DNA from: Mucor racemosus
Taxonomy: Eukaryota > Mucoromycota > Mucoromycetes > Mucorales > Mucoraceae
Direction of reading: 5' to 3'
Length of the DNA stretch: 64,000 bases
Assembly (NCBI GenBank): GCA_027405735.1
Contig: JAPEHQ010000019.1
Coordinates: 749,001-813,000, forward strand
Of the stretch, positions 23,667 through 35,098 are shown piece after piece. The translations under genes and the position numbers were made by a program. The stretch's first letter is position 1. Every line of letters starts with the position of its first letter. A model generated the notes under the pieces. That model saw nothing but the letters and a program-made list of their open reading frames with translations, was not told where the DNA came from and searched no databases.

Positions 23667-26600
23667 ATGACTAAGTCTAACAATATTGGTCGTGGCCGAA
23701 AAAATGGTTCTAGAAACAAAAAGATAATAGACCCATCTCAAAAGATATTGAACTCATTTTTCATGACCGAATCAAACAATCAAAGTAGTTCTCCATCAAA
23801 CGAGACATCAAGTTCTGACTCGATTCTATTAGCCGAAAACTCTAATTCTGAGGTAATCTTAAAAGTTGCTATCATTAATGTTAAGCAGCGTTCTAATATT
23901 TTCACAATATGTAAACATAGGCAAATGTAATCGCAAACCAGAATCTCAATGCTACCTTTGTGCCTTTAGACGACGGTTTAGACGCTGATGATGACGATGA
24001 TGACGATGATGAAGATCAAGATACTCTTCCTATCAATATGTCTACTATCCATAAAGAAGAAGAAGAGTTTCTTCAAATCATAGAAGATAGTCCAGTGGAC
24101 ATTTTAACGAAGAAGGTTCTTGATAGATTGCGAAAGGGCCCAAATCGTGGTAAAGCGCCTTCCGAATACACTGAAGGAAAGACTTTCTGGGTATCTCAAG
24201 GTAGTCCTAGCTTTAATCTTAATGTGTACCATAATCAAGGATGGCCAAGGCCGGATGTGTTATACATGCCTCGCTTGTTTTTGTGGTTTCCTCAATATTT
24301 AATGCCGGGTGAATCAAAACTTTCTTGTCCTAAATGTGATAGTAATCTAAATGTTAAAGGCTTTTTGGAAAATGCTCGCCGTATTATTGATGTCAACGAG
24401 TAAGTAATAATATTTTTATCTATGACAACTTTATAATTAAACTACTTATTTTAGCTCATTTTATATGATGTCTTCTCGCTATGTATGTTCCAAAAATACG
24501 AAGCATAGTTATACAGGTTACGACAGTGAAGTCATCCGACAGCTTCCTTACCATGTACAAAGTGATTTCCCAGCTCTTTTAACTCACAAATCTGGTATTT
24601 CAATAATGTTAGTTGACCTATTACGTCCATTGATGCAAAATTCAGTTGGTCCAGGACGTCTGCACAAAACCCTTCAAGAAATGCATCATTTAAGATACGA
24701 TAAACTCCAGTATCAATATCTTGCTGCAGCTTATTCGCATAAGTCAAATAACTCCTTTGGGAATGGGAAGGCAGCCGAGTTTTCTGAATTCCATGATAAA
24801 AAAGGTTACAACGGTAGTGTTCCTTCGGCTTCTTATATTGGATATGTGTATACTAGCTACATGGATAATATCAAGGACCGTGTTGATTCTGAGATGATGA
24901 AGCTTGGTGGTATTATACTAAAAGGAGATCATACTTTTAAGATAATCAAGCAAATCGCACAATTAAATGGTGTCTCTATCTTTACTGCTTTGTATACGTT
25001 GTGCAATGAATTTGAAGAAATTCGCATGATGGTCTTAGCATCAACTAAATCACTTCCCCAATTAGAAGAAAGCTTTGCTCAGATGATGAAGACATACCTT
25101 GCAAACCAACAACCCGAGCCAAAGGTGTTTTACACTGATAATGTCGTTGGTGATCAGCAATCTTTGGAAAAATGGATACCTTCATTGACAAAAAATGTTG
25201 TCCACACAAATAGTGAAATAGAAGGAAATCCCAATCTCCCTCATTATAAGGTCCCTGATAATGTCACAGTTTTATATCTTTCAGCAGGCAAACAGATGGA
25301 TTTAATGGCGTCAAGAATTCTTGATTATTTGCAAACAGACCCCAATACCGGCGAAGTTATTCCAGTTTACATTGGCTTCGACTGCGAATGGAATGTTAAT
25401 CTGATTAGAACTAAAACAATCGTTCAGAAGGTTTCTTTAATACAAATTGCGCATCAAGACAATGTTTACTTATTCCATTTGAAGAAAAGAGCTCACTTAC
25501 CAAGACACCTCAAAACTCTGCTTGAATGTAATGATGTTGTAAAGATTGGACGTTCTGTCAAGCAAGATCTTATGAAGCTGTCCCGAGATTATGCAATTTC
25601 TAAAGCTAGCTATGATACATTTGCTTTTATTGAATTAAGCAGCAAGTATTTGGAGTTAGGCTACGTGGACAAATTGAAGGGGTGCTCATTACAAAGTCTC
25701 TGTCAAGACATTTTTGGAAAGTACTTACCAAAGCCAGTTGGAATAAGATGCGGTGATTGGGAGTCCTCCGATCTTACCAAGGAGCAAAGAGAATATGCTG
25801 CAAATGATGCGTATGTAGCTTTACATTTGAATGCCGCAATGGATGCTTTGCCACAACTTAATTGTATTATTAAGAAACCTGTATCTATTAACACGTATGT
25901 CAACCTATATGCTACGTCAAATACATGTAGAGGTCGCCAATTAGCCGTTGGAAAGGTTGTTGAAAGAGCCGAAGGTTGTAGTAAATGTTTGCCGGTGAAG
26001 GTCTTGAATGTCTTCAAGTATAGAGCTCTTGCACCAATTTGTAGCCACGATAACAGAAGTTCCGATAGAAATAGAATAACCTTTGAGGCTATTAAGGATG
26101 AGTTCCTGATTATTAACGTCGATACCCGCTGTTTGCGTACAGCCAGAAGTGATATTGAAGATGAAACTCCTTTACAAGCTGATGAGGCTGCTACTATTCC
26201 AACTTTGGTGCTTAAAGACGCTTTTCACCTAATGGATTTCATCTCGGTTTCGGAGAAGCATGGAATGCACAAGGAGTTTATGGCTCGTTTTCGAGATGCT
26301 TTGTTTCTCGTGAATGAAGAAGACAAGAAACGGGTTACCGAAGCCTTAAAACGCAACCAGATAACCTGGGACCGTATGGTAAAAGCAAGGCCTAGCTGGA
26401 TTTCCAAACGGATTAGACGCACAATTCCTCCTCCAAAGCAACTTTATCCGGTTGTTGCAGCTCTCTTTAGCCATTATGGTAATTCATTGGATCTCAAGAC
26501 TGGTCTAAAACTGTTCGACAAACAATGTCAATCTCAAGCTGCCAAGATTCTCGATGCAATCAGTAAAGGCCATATTTCGGATCCTGTTGGTGTACCTTTA

Positions 26601-27851
26601 TATTATACAAGAAGAATTGATGAGTTCGGTCTCCCAGTCTATCGCTGTGTCAGAGGAACCAATAGTTTGGAGGGTGGTGTTCACACCAATATTATAAGGA
26701 AATTCTCGATGTATAATGCTTCCCCTAGATTGACAAATTGTCTATTAGCCGATTATAGGCTTCGACATAATACTGATGTAAGTATATTATAAGTTAAATG
26801 AAAGAGCTTGTTACTAAATATTTTCTTCAAGGTTGGTTCTTTGAATCGATACAATATAAAGCATACTGGTCATTACAATCCTTGGCTAACTCATGGCATC
26901 AACCATTTAAAAAGTGAACTCGGTCTTACAGTACAAGGATCTTACCATGATCCTGATGGTAATGCTATCCATTTTGATCCAAAAGGTGAAACTTTCGGTA
27001 TTTGTCCTATATCAGACGTTGCAAGAGCATATTTCAACATGTTGCCATTCAACGAATCTGACTCTGCAAAGAACGAAGATGCGCCTTCAAACAAGCCTAC
27101 TGATACTGAAGATGTTTCTGATGATGGCATTGCTAGTGATGTTGATTCTAGTAGTTATTCCTTGGTTACCCAAGTTTTGCAGCTCTCTGCATTACCATTG
27201 ATTAAAGCCTCGAAATTAAATTTATCCCAGTATCAATATCTTGCAAGCTGCCAGAATGTGAAGTATGCTATTGTACCTGTACATACAGATGAAGAGAGAA
27301 TACTGTTTTGGAACATATACAATGATCTGAAAATGCATGAAAAGACCAACCCCGATTTCATGGAAATGGCTCAAGAATGGTGTAAACGCTGCAATCACAC
27401 TAATGGAAAACTCAAAGAAAATCAGCAGCCAGTAGTGTTTTATAAGATACCCGAGATTCTTGAATCTTTTTTCAATAAGTATCAAAGTAACAATACCTAC
27501 AAAGACTGTGTCAAGATCCCTCAAAATGCAGAGATGATCAAAAAAGTTAAGAACGCAGTTGATTCTTCAAAAAGACCAGCTGCATCTTTTCCTCCTGCTA
27601 TTCTCCCATCACCTCTTCGAGGTAGTCTCTCATTTGCTCCACTAACTTCAAACAAGAGAAAATCTGATGATCCTTTACAGCCTGATCACTCTCAACTCAT
27701 TGCAGGTCCTGTACTTTTGACAACTGATATTAATTCTGTAAAAAAACCTAGAACAAGAAGGTGTACCAGATGTAAAGCAATTGATCCTGAAAACATGTAT
27801 AAATGTCCAGGAAAACAACATATAAAAAACTGCAAGCATTACTCGCCTTAG
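23667..27851 (+). CDS. Large protein with central DEDDy 3'-5' exonuclease domain
   Basis: Four exons (23667-23852, 23921-24399, 24455-26777, 26832-27851) join in frame, giving about 1335 residues with no internal stop. The N terminus is basic with a GRGRKNGS AT-hook-like patch, then an acidic Asp run (about residues 80-95). A Cys-rich block follows (LSCPKCDSNLNVKGF around 200-215, then YVCSKNTKHSYTGYD). The exonuclease core has motif I GFDCEWN (D531, E533), motif II GRSVKQDL (D593) and motif III EYAANDAY (Y669, D673), a complete DEDDy set as in WRN/RNase D-like nucleases. Further on is a conserved-looking block, RGTNSLEGGVHTNIIRKF then RLRHNTDV, that from memory resembles segments of transposon-derived proteins. 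The C terminus has a probable zinc knuckle (RRCTRCKAI, CPGKQHIKNCKHY). The Cys block plus exonuclease layout recalls fungal DUF6729-type proteins; I could not check this. The start codon is the first ATG of exon 1. Cellular role unknown. Confidence 0.85.
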
Positions 27852-29279
27852 ATTTATAAATTTTTTATCCAAGTTATTACTCATTATCACCACTAACTCA
27901 AGTCATTAAACTGAAATTATCGACTACAGATTCAATAAAACAATCCAATGTCTCATAAACCTGCTTTTTTTCATTCTTCAATTTACACAAATTTGATCTT
28001 AATCTAATGTATATATATACAATAACTTGGAAATATAGATACATTTAAGCTAGGATTTAATGTGTTTAGTATTTTTTAATCGAAATGACATATTTTCATT
28101 AATTAATGCACATTTTACCGAATTTTTTCTTTTTCAGGAAGGCTTCGCCCTCCTGAAAAAAAAAAAATCTAGTCGGATCAAACCCCAGTTATGGCCACGG
28201 AGCCCCATTTTTTCATTTTTTTTTTCATTTTTTTGTATTTTTCTCCTTAAAATATTATGTGAATATGCAAAGATTATTAACTACTATAGATAGAACCATA
28301 AATTCCGCATTTAATAGTGGTACTCATTCAAAACTTTTGCACTAAAAAAATTGCGCAATTTTGAAAAATTAAAAAATCAGTTTTTTGCAAAAAAGTCTAA
28401 TTTACGAGTAGTTAAATGACAAATAAATAATTTTATATAAAACTGCAAAAAATTCCGGTCATTTTGAGCTTAGGAAAGCTATAGTTAAAAATCCCATTTT
28501 TGGGGTCAAAATATCGATTAATCGATTTTGATCAATTTTTGCCTATGTCTGTAAGGATTTGGAGGTCGACATTGACCATATTTTTGATCACCCAAAAAAT
28601 TCAAGATAAAAATATAGCAAGATTGTACGTGATTAAGGAAATAGTTTTGACCAATTTTGAGCTTCAAATTTGTGCAAAACGCGCATAAAACAATTCTTTA
28701 AAACAATTCATTTTCTCAATGATTTCGTCAGTATTATGCTTAATTAATATTATGTTTTGTATAATATAGTTGTATTTACTTTAATACATTCACTTGGCCA
28801 ACAAGTAATGGCAAATGTTGACATTTCATTTTATTTTACATTAATGCACCTATTCTTGTGGTAGTATATATCCTTTTTTTTTATCAATGGTCATCATTTT
28901 GTAAACATCGGATGGATTTGTAGCAAGCAGTTTAGGCACCAATTCATTTAATCTGTTTCATTATGTAAAAGTCAAAAAGTGCACACAATTTGCTGTATTT
29001 GAAGCTTCATTATTTGTGTATTAAACTCAAGAATTGCGCCCTTTGAAGTGCTAATTTATGCATCATTGGTGAAACAACTATTCTTGCACGCACTTTTCGG
29101 AAAACAACAATAGTAAAATTGTGGTTTATTTTACAGTTGAGCATAATAAAGAACATCTCGGGGGTACAAATATATACCAGTATTTTGCATAATGATAGAA
29201 TTCGAGCAGTTGGATCCTACTATACACCGAATTTCTGAACACTGATTATAATTTTTCCATTATTTCTAACTCTACACAG
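27852..29279. other. Intergenic region with dispersed repeats
   Basis: No gene is supported. It contains a short hairpin at 28131-28160, a repeat at 28490-28700 shared with 39035-39250, and a module near 28460-28490 (ATTTTGAGCTTAGGAAAG) also found inverted in the palindrome arms near 36450. Confidence 0.65.
28490..28700 (+). repeat. Dispersed repeat shared with 39035-39250
   Basis: About 210 bp matches 39035-39250 in the same orientation with moderate divergence. Shared landmarks are GGGGTCAAAAT at the start and CATAAAACAATTCTTTAAAA at the end. Non-coding. Confidence 0.8.
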
Positions 29280-32200
29280 GATCCAGGAGAGACTCCTACA
29301 GAACCACCCAACGAACTTAATGATCCTTCAAATATGCATTCTCTTAGTAAGAGTCAATGAATTTGGCATGCCCTATTACTACTCTATTATCAAGAAACAT
29401 CTCATAAACTGATTACTAACCCTCAAGTACCGACTTTCCAACGAGGAAGCAACAAAACTACCATAGATTATATATTTTCTGCCCCACAATTAGTGGAATT
29501 TATATCAACTGAAGAGATAGAATTTATATCCGATACTTGGACTGATCATGCTATGCTCAACATAACGCTTCAATTCAGATGCGCAGAACATGGTAAAGGC
29601 CTGTGGAGGGCCAATCCTGCGCTAGCCAAAAATCCATTTTTTATAGGAAAATTACATAGTGCCTTGAACGAATTTCACGATAAAATAGATAGTACTCCTC
29701 TGGAATTTTTAGACACAACTCAGGTATTATGGGATCAAATCAAAGTGCTAACACGGAAAGTTGCCAACTACTGTAGTCGTCAAAAATCAGCATGGCGTGA
29801 TCGTCAGCTTAAAAGATTTCAGAGGAAACGAAATAAAATCCTTCGACACTACCCGAACAATGAAACGGTCCTCAATCAACGTTTGTCGATAGTTGAAAAA
29901 TTAATTGGTGATTTACAACAGGAAATCGTAGATATTCAAGCTTTGAAGACCAGTATTCGGTGGCGCGAACATGGTGAAGTGCCTGCAGGCTTTCTTAAAC
30001 GAACAGCAACAAGAAGAGCTGTCAAACGATCCATTCCAACCCTGATTCATCCTTTCACGTAAGCCTAATGTGTTACCAATGCTGATAAACGAGAAGCAGC
30101 CTTTCAATTTTATAAAAAGCTATATACTCCTTCAGAAGTTAATCAAACAGAGATTCAGTATTTTTCTAACCAGATACCTTCCACAGACAAAATCTTAGAT
30201 GAACAACATGAACAACTATGTACTCCAATAACTATAGATGATCTTATTGACGGTTACTCCAATAGATAAGGTAACACATTCCCTATCTCATCTAAAAATG
30301 GATATCCCAAATAATGAAATAAATGCTACTACCTCTGAAAATTATAGCATATGCAGATGATACAATGGTATTTTTCAAAAACCAGAATGGTTTTCAATTG
30401 ATTCAGACGACAATCACCAAATATATGACAACATCTAATGCCTCTTTGAACTACTCTAAAACAAAAGCCTTGTCATTATCCGGTCAAATACAGACGACAT
30501 GGCAACAATTTTTAAATACAGAAGCCATATCTTCTTGGCACGACAAAACAGCAACAGATCCACTTATATATCTAGGCTACCCGATATTGTCCAGCAAATT
30601 ACAACAAACCAATTATGCCAGTTCACTCATTGCCAAAATCAAACAGTACTGCCTCCTCCATAGTCATCGAAACTTATCTTTACGCGGACGAGCTACCATA
30701 CTCAACTCATTGCTATATTCAAAACTGTGGCATATTATGAGGATTTTCACACTCACCAAGACTCAGTTAAAAACAATACAACAAATTGGTGCTTCCTTCA
30801 TTAACAATAACGTCAAAGTCACCCGCTTCTTATTCAACACGCTAACTCTTCCACGAAACAAAGGTGTTTTAAATCTGATAGATCCCGTAATACAAGCCAA
30901 TGCACTACAATGGCGATGGCTACGACCTCTACTAGATCCAACACAACAACAACCTCAATTTATGGTATCCCTCCCTTATTCAAAATATACTCTCAATCAT
31001 TTCCTTAGTTCACAAGTATATCCTATGTATCATTGGTCGCTCCTGTTTCCAACTTGTCGACCCACCAATTCGTCCGACATGCTCTAACCAATCCTTACTA
31101 ACATGTTTAGAGCAGTAGATAATATACAACATAACTTTCAACACTGCAATGCCGACATTTCAACGTGTTTGCGATTACTACTTACAGAACCTTTTATACC
31201 GGCATTACCAGACAATCATCCTGCAACCTCCACCTTCATTTCACCAGTCCAGTTATTACATTCGTACCCCACTATGCAAAAGCTCACCGGGGCCGACATT
31301 TTGTATTACAATCAAGAAACACATTCACTAAAACTTCACGACTCCCCAACACATATGCGCTATAAAGTTTCCAGCAATCGAGCCATTTCATATATCAACA
31401 CCAATCAACTCCTCTTCCAACCCTTTGTCCTCTATAATTTACTTCAGGTCGCTCCTCGGTCAATCAACCACGTACCAGACATTAATACAGATCCTCAAAC
31501 AAATATTACTATGCTTCAATCATTTTTAACTTATATTCTCTCCTTACAATTTAACCTATTCAATTATACTCATATATTAGCCAACGATTCTATCAAATCT
31601 TACAAATTATTACCTTTGAAAAATACTTACACACCTTCTCCTTCATTCACTACATTTTCTACATGGACTGAGTTATGGTCGTTACAGATACCTCTAAATG
31701 CTAAGAATACTTGGTACAGGATAATACATGATAAGATCACACCTTGAGAGAAACTACACAAATGCAACTCTGAATTCTTTACACCTAACTGTCCACATTG
31801 TTTACGTCGTCGGTATAATCGTCGTCCTACTATTGAATCTTCTGCCCACTTCCTGTTTCACTGTCCTTACAAATATGAAGTTTGGGCAACAGCACTAGCA
31901 AAATACATATCACTACTCCTCTACAGTGTAAACTACAACGAATATCGCGATCTTCTATTCATGCAGTCTCAATTTACAACAATTTATCCTCACTGTCCGT
32001 ATCAACAATTATCTGTGTACCAAATTTTCTCATGCATTCAGGAGGCTATCTGACACTTCCACTACGCAAAGTCTTTAAAAACGTCCCTTTTATCCCTCAA
32101 ACTGTCTTATCTTATATTGATAGATCCCTTAACATTCTCTCCTTCCAATTATCTTTCCATACTATGATTTAGTTTGATCCCCACCATATAACCAGTCTTT

Positions 32201-32280
32201 CCTCCCTCTCCTCATATGACCAGATGACGCCTGAAAGACTTTAAATAAATACTGGAAGTTCTCTTCCCTTATATAAAAAA
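29280..32280 (+). mobile_element. Non-LTR retrotransposon (LINE) relic
   Basis: A decayed LINE on the plus strand. In order it has: the end of an apurinic-type (EEP) endonuclease near 29425-29590 (PTFQRGSNKTTIDYIFSA and DTWTDHAML, the S-D-H end motif); a linker ORF to 30062; a reverse-transcriptase palm fragment with AYADDTMVFF from about 30345; the RT thumb/C-terminal region (NLSLRGRATILNSLLYSKLW) to 31087; a further ORF 31103-31747; and a zf-RVT-type CPHCLRRR...HFLFHCPY motif near 31785-31875. A short A-rich tract near 32275 may mark the 3' end. The 5' end is not resolved and no target duplication was identified. Confidence 0.88.
29493..31910 (+). pseudogene. LINE endonuclease/reverse transcriptase, broken
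   Basis: The polyprotein is interrupted by stops after 30062, near 30268, 31087 and 31747. RT motifs that should lie between the linker (ending near 30260 with TIDDLIDGYS) and AYADD at about 30348 are missing: only about 80 bp separate them where several hundred are expected. This is an internal deletion removing the fingers and first catalytic Asp region. It is non-functional. Confidence 0.85.
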
Positions 32281-32855
32281 AAAATCCAGCTCACTTTTTC
32301 TTCTCTTTTTCTTTTCTTTTTCTCATAAAAAAAGAAAAAAAGAAAGCTCAGTTTATACCACCTATGACATCTCGTTGGAAATCGTTGAAAGGAAAACTCG
32401 TTTGCTATAGTATGTGCCTATTAATATAACAGTAATACAGTATGGCTCTAACCAGATAGTTACAATAGATTATTAGAGCTCAACAAGTTTTTTGGAATGG
32501 AGCATAATAAACTTCTACCGAAGTTTAGTAACCATTGACCCGACCAAGCCAAGAAGAGAAGCAATTCAGCTTCTCGAAGATGATCTCTCTTTTTTTAAGG
32601 TTAAGCCAAGTAGGGCAGTTTTATTAGATTTTTAACGTGTTATCCACTATATACTATAACACCTATTTTAACGCGATAATAGCAATGTGTAGACAAGATG
32701 AACATGGTAATGGGTCTTGAAAAAGGGACAAAGGGAATATGGGCTATCCTATCAGCCGAAACTGCGGACACACCAGCATTAATAAATTTCTGTTTAATCT
32801 AACATGAGATGATTATTAAGTCTAGATAGGGTAAGAGTGATCAATAAGCAACAAG
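32281..32855. other. Intergenic spacer
   Basis: No coding potential recognised. Simple A/T and CTTTT tracts are present at 32280-32345. Confidence 0.6.
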
Positions 32856-33691
32856 TTCAGGGAAACCCAATACGATTGTTGGTAAAAAGCCCCGAACAGC
32901 TAGGAGCAGTGTCATACTTCGACTGTACAGTCTGATCTCATACGACACCATGCGCCAAAGTACACATGGTGCGGCCCCGAAGGACGAAGATGATCTCAAA
33001 GTACTTGGTACCGCCTTTGTTGATTCAAAGGAGCAGCGCATCATAATGTAATAGTTGGACTCCTTGCTGCGCTTCGCAATCAAAACGATGCCCTCGATTA
33101 TTTCTGGCACACCTTGTATCCAGAATTGCAAAAAAATACTATTGATCACATTACTAATGTCGATAAGGTGGAAGCTGGTTTGGAAGAAGAGGCTGTGGAG
33201 AGATCACAAAGCAAGAAACGCATGAATACCCAACTAGAGATAAAAGATACCAAAAGGAGACAGACTTATAAAGCCACTGGTGAAACCACTGATGTCGAAA
33301 GCGATGGTATCATGATACCAAATTCCACTGTAAGCTTGGGTACCATAATCAAAAGGGAAGCCTTAAAACTACATTCGTTGTACTTGCAAAACCCTAAGCA
33401 GCTCACTGACCGCCAACGCAAAATCATGACCGCTGGATTTTCATCCATTCTTGATCTTTCTGAACAATAGATACATGGTACACTCCACCTAGGGAAAAGA
33501 CCTCCCAGATTCCTGTTCATATGTTTACTCCGCCTCCACCTCCTTCATTCAAAGAGCCCAATGATGAACCAAGCGATGAAGAAACAGCTGCTGTTGGTTT
33601 ACCTGACAAGTTTGGTTGGATAAAGTATGCTGAAAATGACTTTTTTAATGTGTTTAGCAAAGAGAGTTCAACTGAAAATCCTTACGAGTGA
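32856..33691 (+). pseudogene. Frameshifted hypothetical protein of unknown family
   Basis: Protein-like sequence continues across three frames. Frame 1 runs from about 32860 to 33046 and includes SVILRLYSLISYDTMRQSTH and DEDDLKVLGTAFVDSKEQRI. A one-base shift near 33045 leads into NVIVGLLAALRNQNDALDYF and an open stretch to 33467. A stop and shift at 33468 lead into YTPPREKTSQIPVHMFTPPP, which ends at a TGA near 33691 after a Pro-rich and acidic segment. The continuity of plausible protein across lesions suggests a recently broken gene, or possibly an unrecognised intron at the second junction. I recognise no domain. Neighbouring mobile debris suggests it may be transposon-borne. Confidence 0.55.
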
Positions 33692-33882
33692 TGGATGCCC
33701 GAAAATGAAAATATTGTAAAAGTTCGTTTTTAATATCATTATCACACTGATACTATTGCATTATAAATATACCCTTCATCATCCTTAAAATAATAAAACA
33801 CTCTTTCAATAGCTTTTTTTTTTAAAAAAAAAATCGGATTTGAAGCGTTTGTCAGAGTTATCATTGGTTTACATATTTCTTT

Positions 33883-34137
33883 AGGATCCTACGTCCAAAA
33901 AACTTTCTCCCCACCATCCAAAGTCCCGATCCTAACCCATTCGAGAACCTTTGGGACACCATAAAAAGGGAGCATGAAAAGTATAGATCCGAGATCAAAC
34001 ATACAAAAGATCTGGAGTACTTTGTAAAGAAGATTTGGAATGAACTGTCATTAGACCTTGCTCATAAATTCGTCGGAAGCATGGGAAATAGATGCAAAGA
34101 AGTAATTGACGCTAAGGGTTTCTATACTCATTATTAA
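33883..34137 (+). pseudogene. 3' fragment of a Tc1-like transposase
   Basis: An open stretch ends at TAA 34135-34137. It contains QSPDPNPFENLWDTIKREHE, the C-terminal catalytic motif of Tc1-like DDE transposases, where the Glu is the third acidic residue. About 60 further codons of a typical helical tail follow. The upstream two-thirds of the transposase is absent. It is not the same family as the element at 7862-9483, which has PPYSPELNPIEQFW. Confidence 0.85.
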
Positions 34138-34394
34138 AACCAAATAAAATACATTTTTTACTCTATATATCATGTTTTATCTATATACGAAGTTTGATAG
34201 TGTTTGTATTTGTAGTTTTTGAATGAATGTCTATTGAATTCAATGTATGAAGCTCTTGATCCCAAAATTCAAAATCTGCCCGTTTATTTAATACCAGGGA
34301 GTTTATCATCAAGCTTTTGCTTCTCTTAGTTATTTCTTTCCATTATCCAAAATTTAACAAAGAAAAATAAGCAGACGAGAGTCGAGCACCACCA

Positions 34395-34565
34395 AGTTTA
34401 ACAAAGAGGATCCAACACCTCAGAATTAAACATAGCGAAGCCAACATCTCAGAGTTAAACAAAGAGGATCCAACACCTCAGAATTTAACAAGGAGAATCC
34501 AATACCTCGTGAACAATGAGAATCCAACATCCCAAAATTTAACAAAGAGAATCTAACAGATCACG
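34395..34565 (+). repeat. Degenerate 29-bp tandem repeat
   Basis: About six units of a 29-bp sequence with consensus ACCTCAGAATTTAACAAAGA followed by GGATCCAAC. Units are diverged by several substitutions and one short deletion. Related single units recur at about 34700-34725 and 34785-34835. Confidence 0.8.
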
Positions 34566-35030
34566 ATTCATTATCTAAGTTCATCATCCTAAAACAATTT
34601 TTGCATTGTATTGAAGTAATGTACTTTAAATAAGTAAAAATAATAACTATCTCACCTTCAATCAAGTATGATTTACAGAATAACATTTGAAGACCTCATA
34701 AGTCAAAGGATCCAACACCTTTGACCTATTAAACGCTATTGATATTTCGCAATTAAAAAGAGAAAGCATTCAACACGATTGAATCAAACAAGAGGATCCA
34801 ACACCTCTTGAACAGCAAGAGAATCCAACATCTTAAGGTTGTTGCGAATTTGTTACGCTTTCTGGCAGTTCATAATCTAAGACCACTGTTCATAAACATA
34901 ATTTCACAAGGCATCGGGTTAGTGTACTTTACAAAAATAAACATGAGTAATAAGAGATAATTTACCTTCAGGTATGTGTAAGGGAGGAGGTAATATACCA
35001 TTCAAAGATCTAACAAGTCGTGAAAAAGTG
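34555..35030 (+). repeat. Diverged ~310-bp direct duplication
   Basis: The block around 34565-34720 is repeated at about 34868-35020: GTACTTTA, a TTCAxxTATG block and CATT(T/C)(G/A)AAGA(C/T)CT(C/A)A(T/C)AAG occur in the same order. Each copy is preceded by the GGATCCAACACCT-type units. Confidence 0.55.
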
Positions 35031-35098
35031 TAGAGTACGTAATAGCCTCCATCGTTCACTAGTTGCACGTAATTTCTATTGGTCGACAGCTAAAGTGG

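Noticed and set aside
32841..33149. 102-codon minus-strand ORF over the orphan relic
   Set aside because: The plus-strand reading gives better protein-like sequence that continues on both sides; the minus ORF is its shadow.
34395..34565. 29-bp repeats looked CRISPR-like in unit length
   Set aside because: Units are contiguous and diverged with no unique spacers, there are no cas genes, and the genome is eukaryotic.
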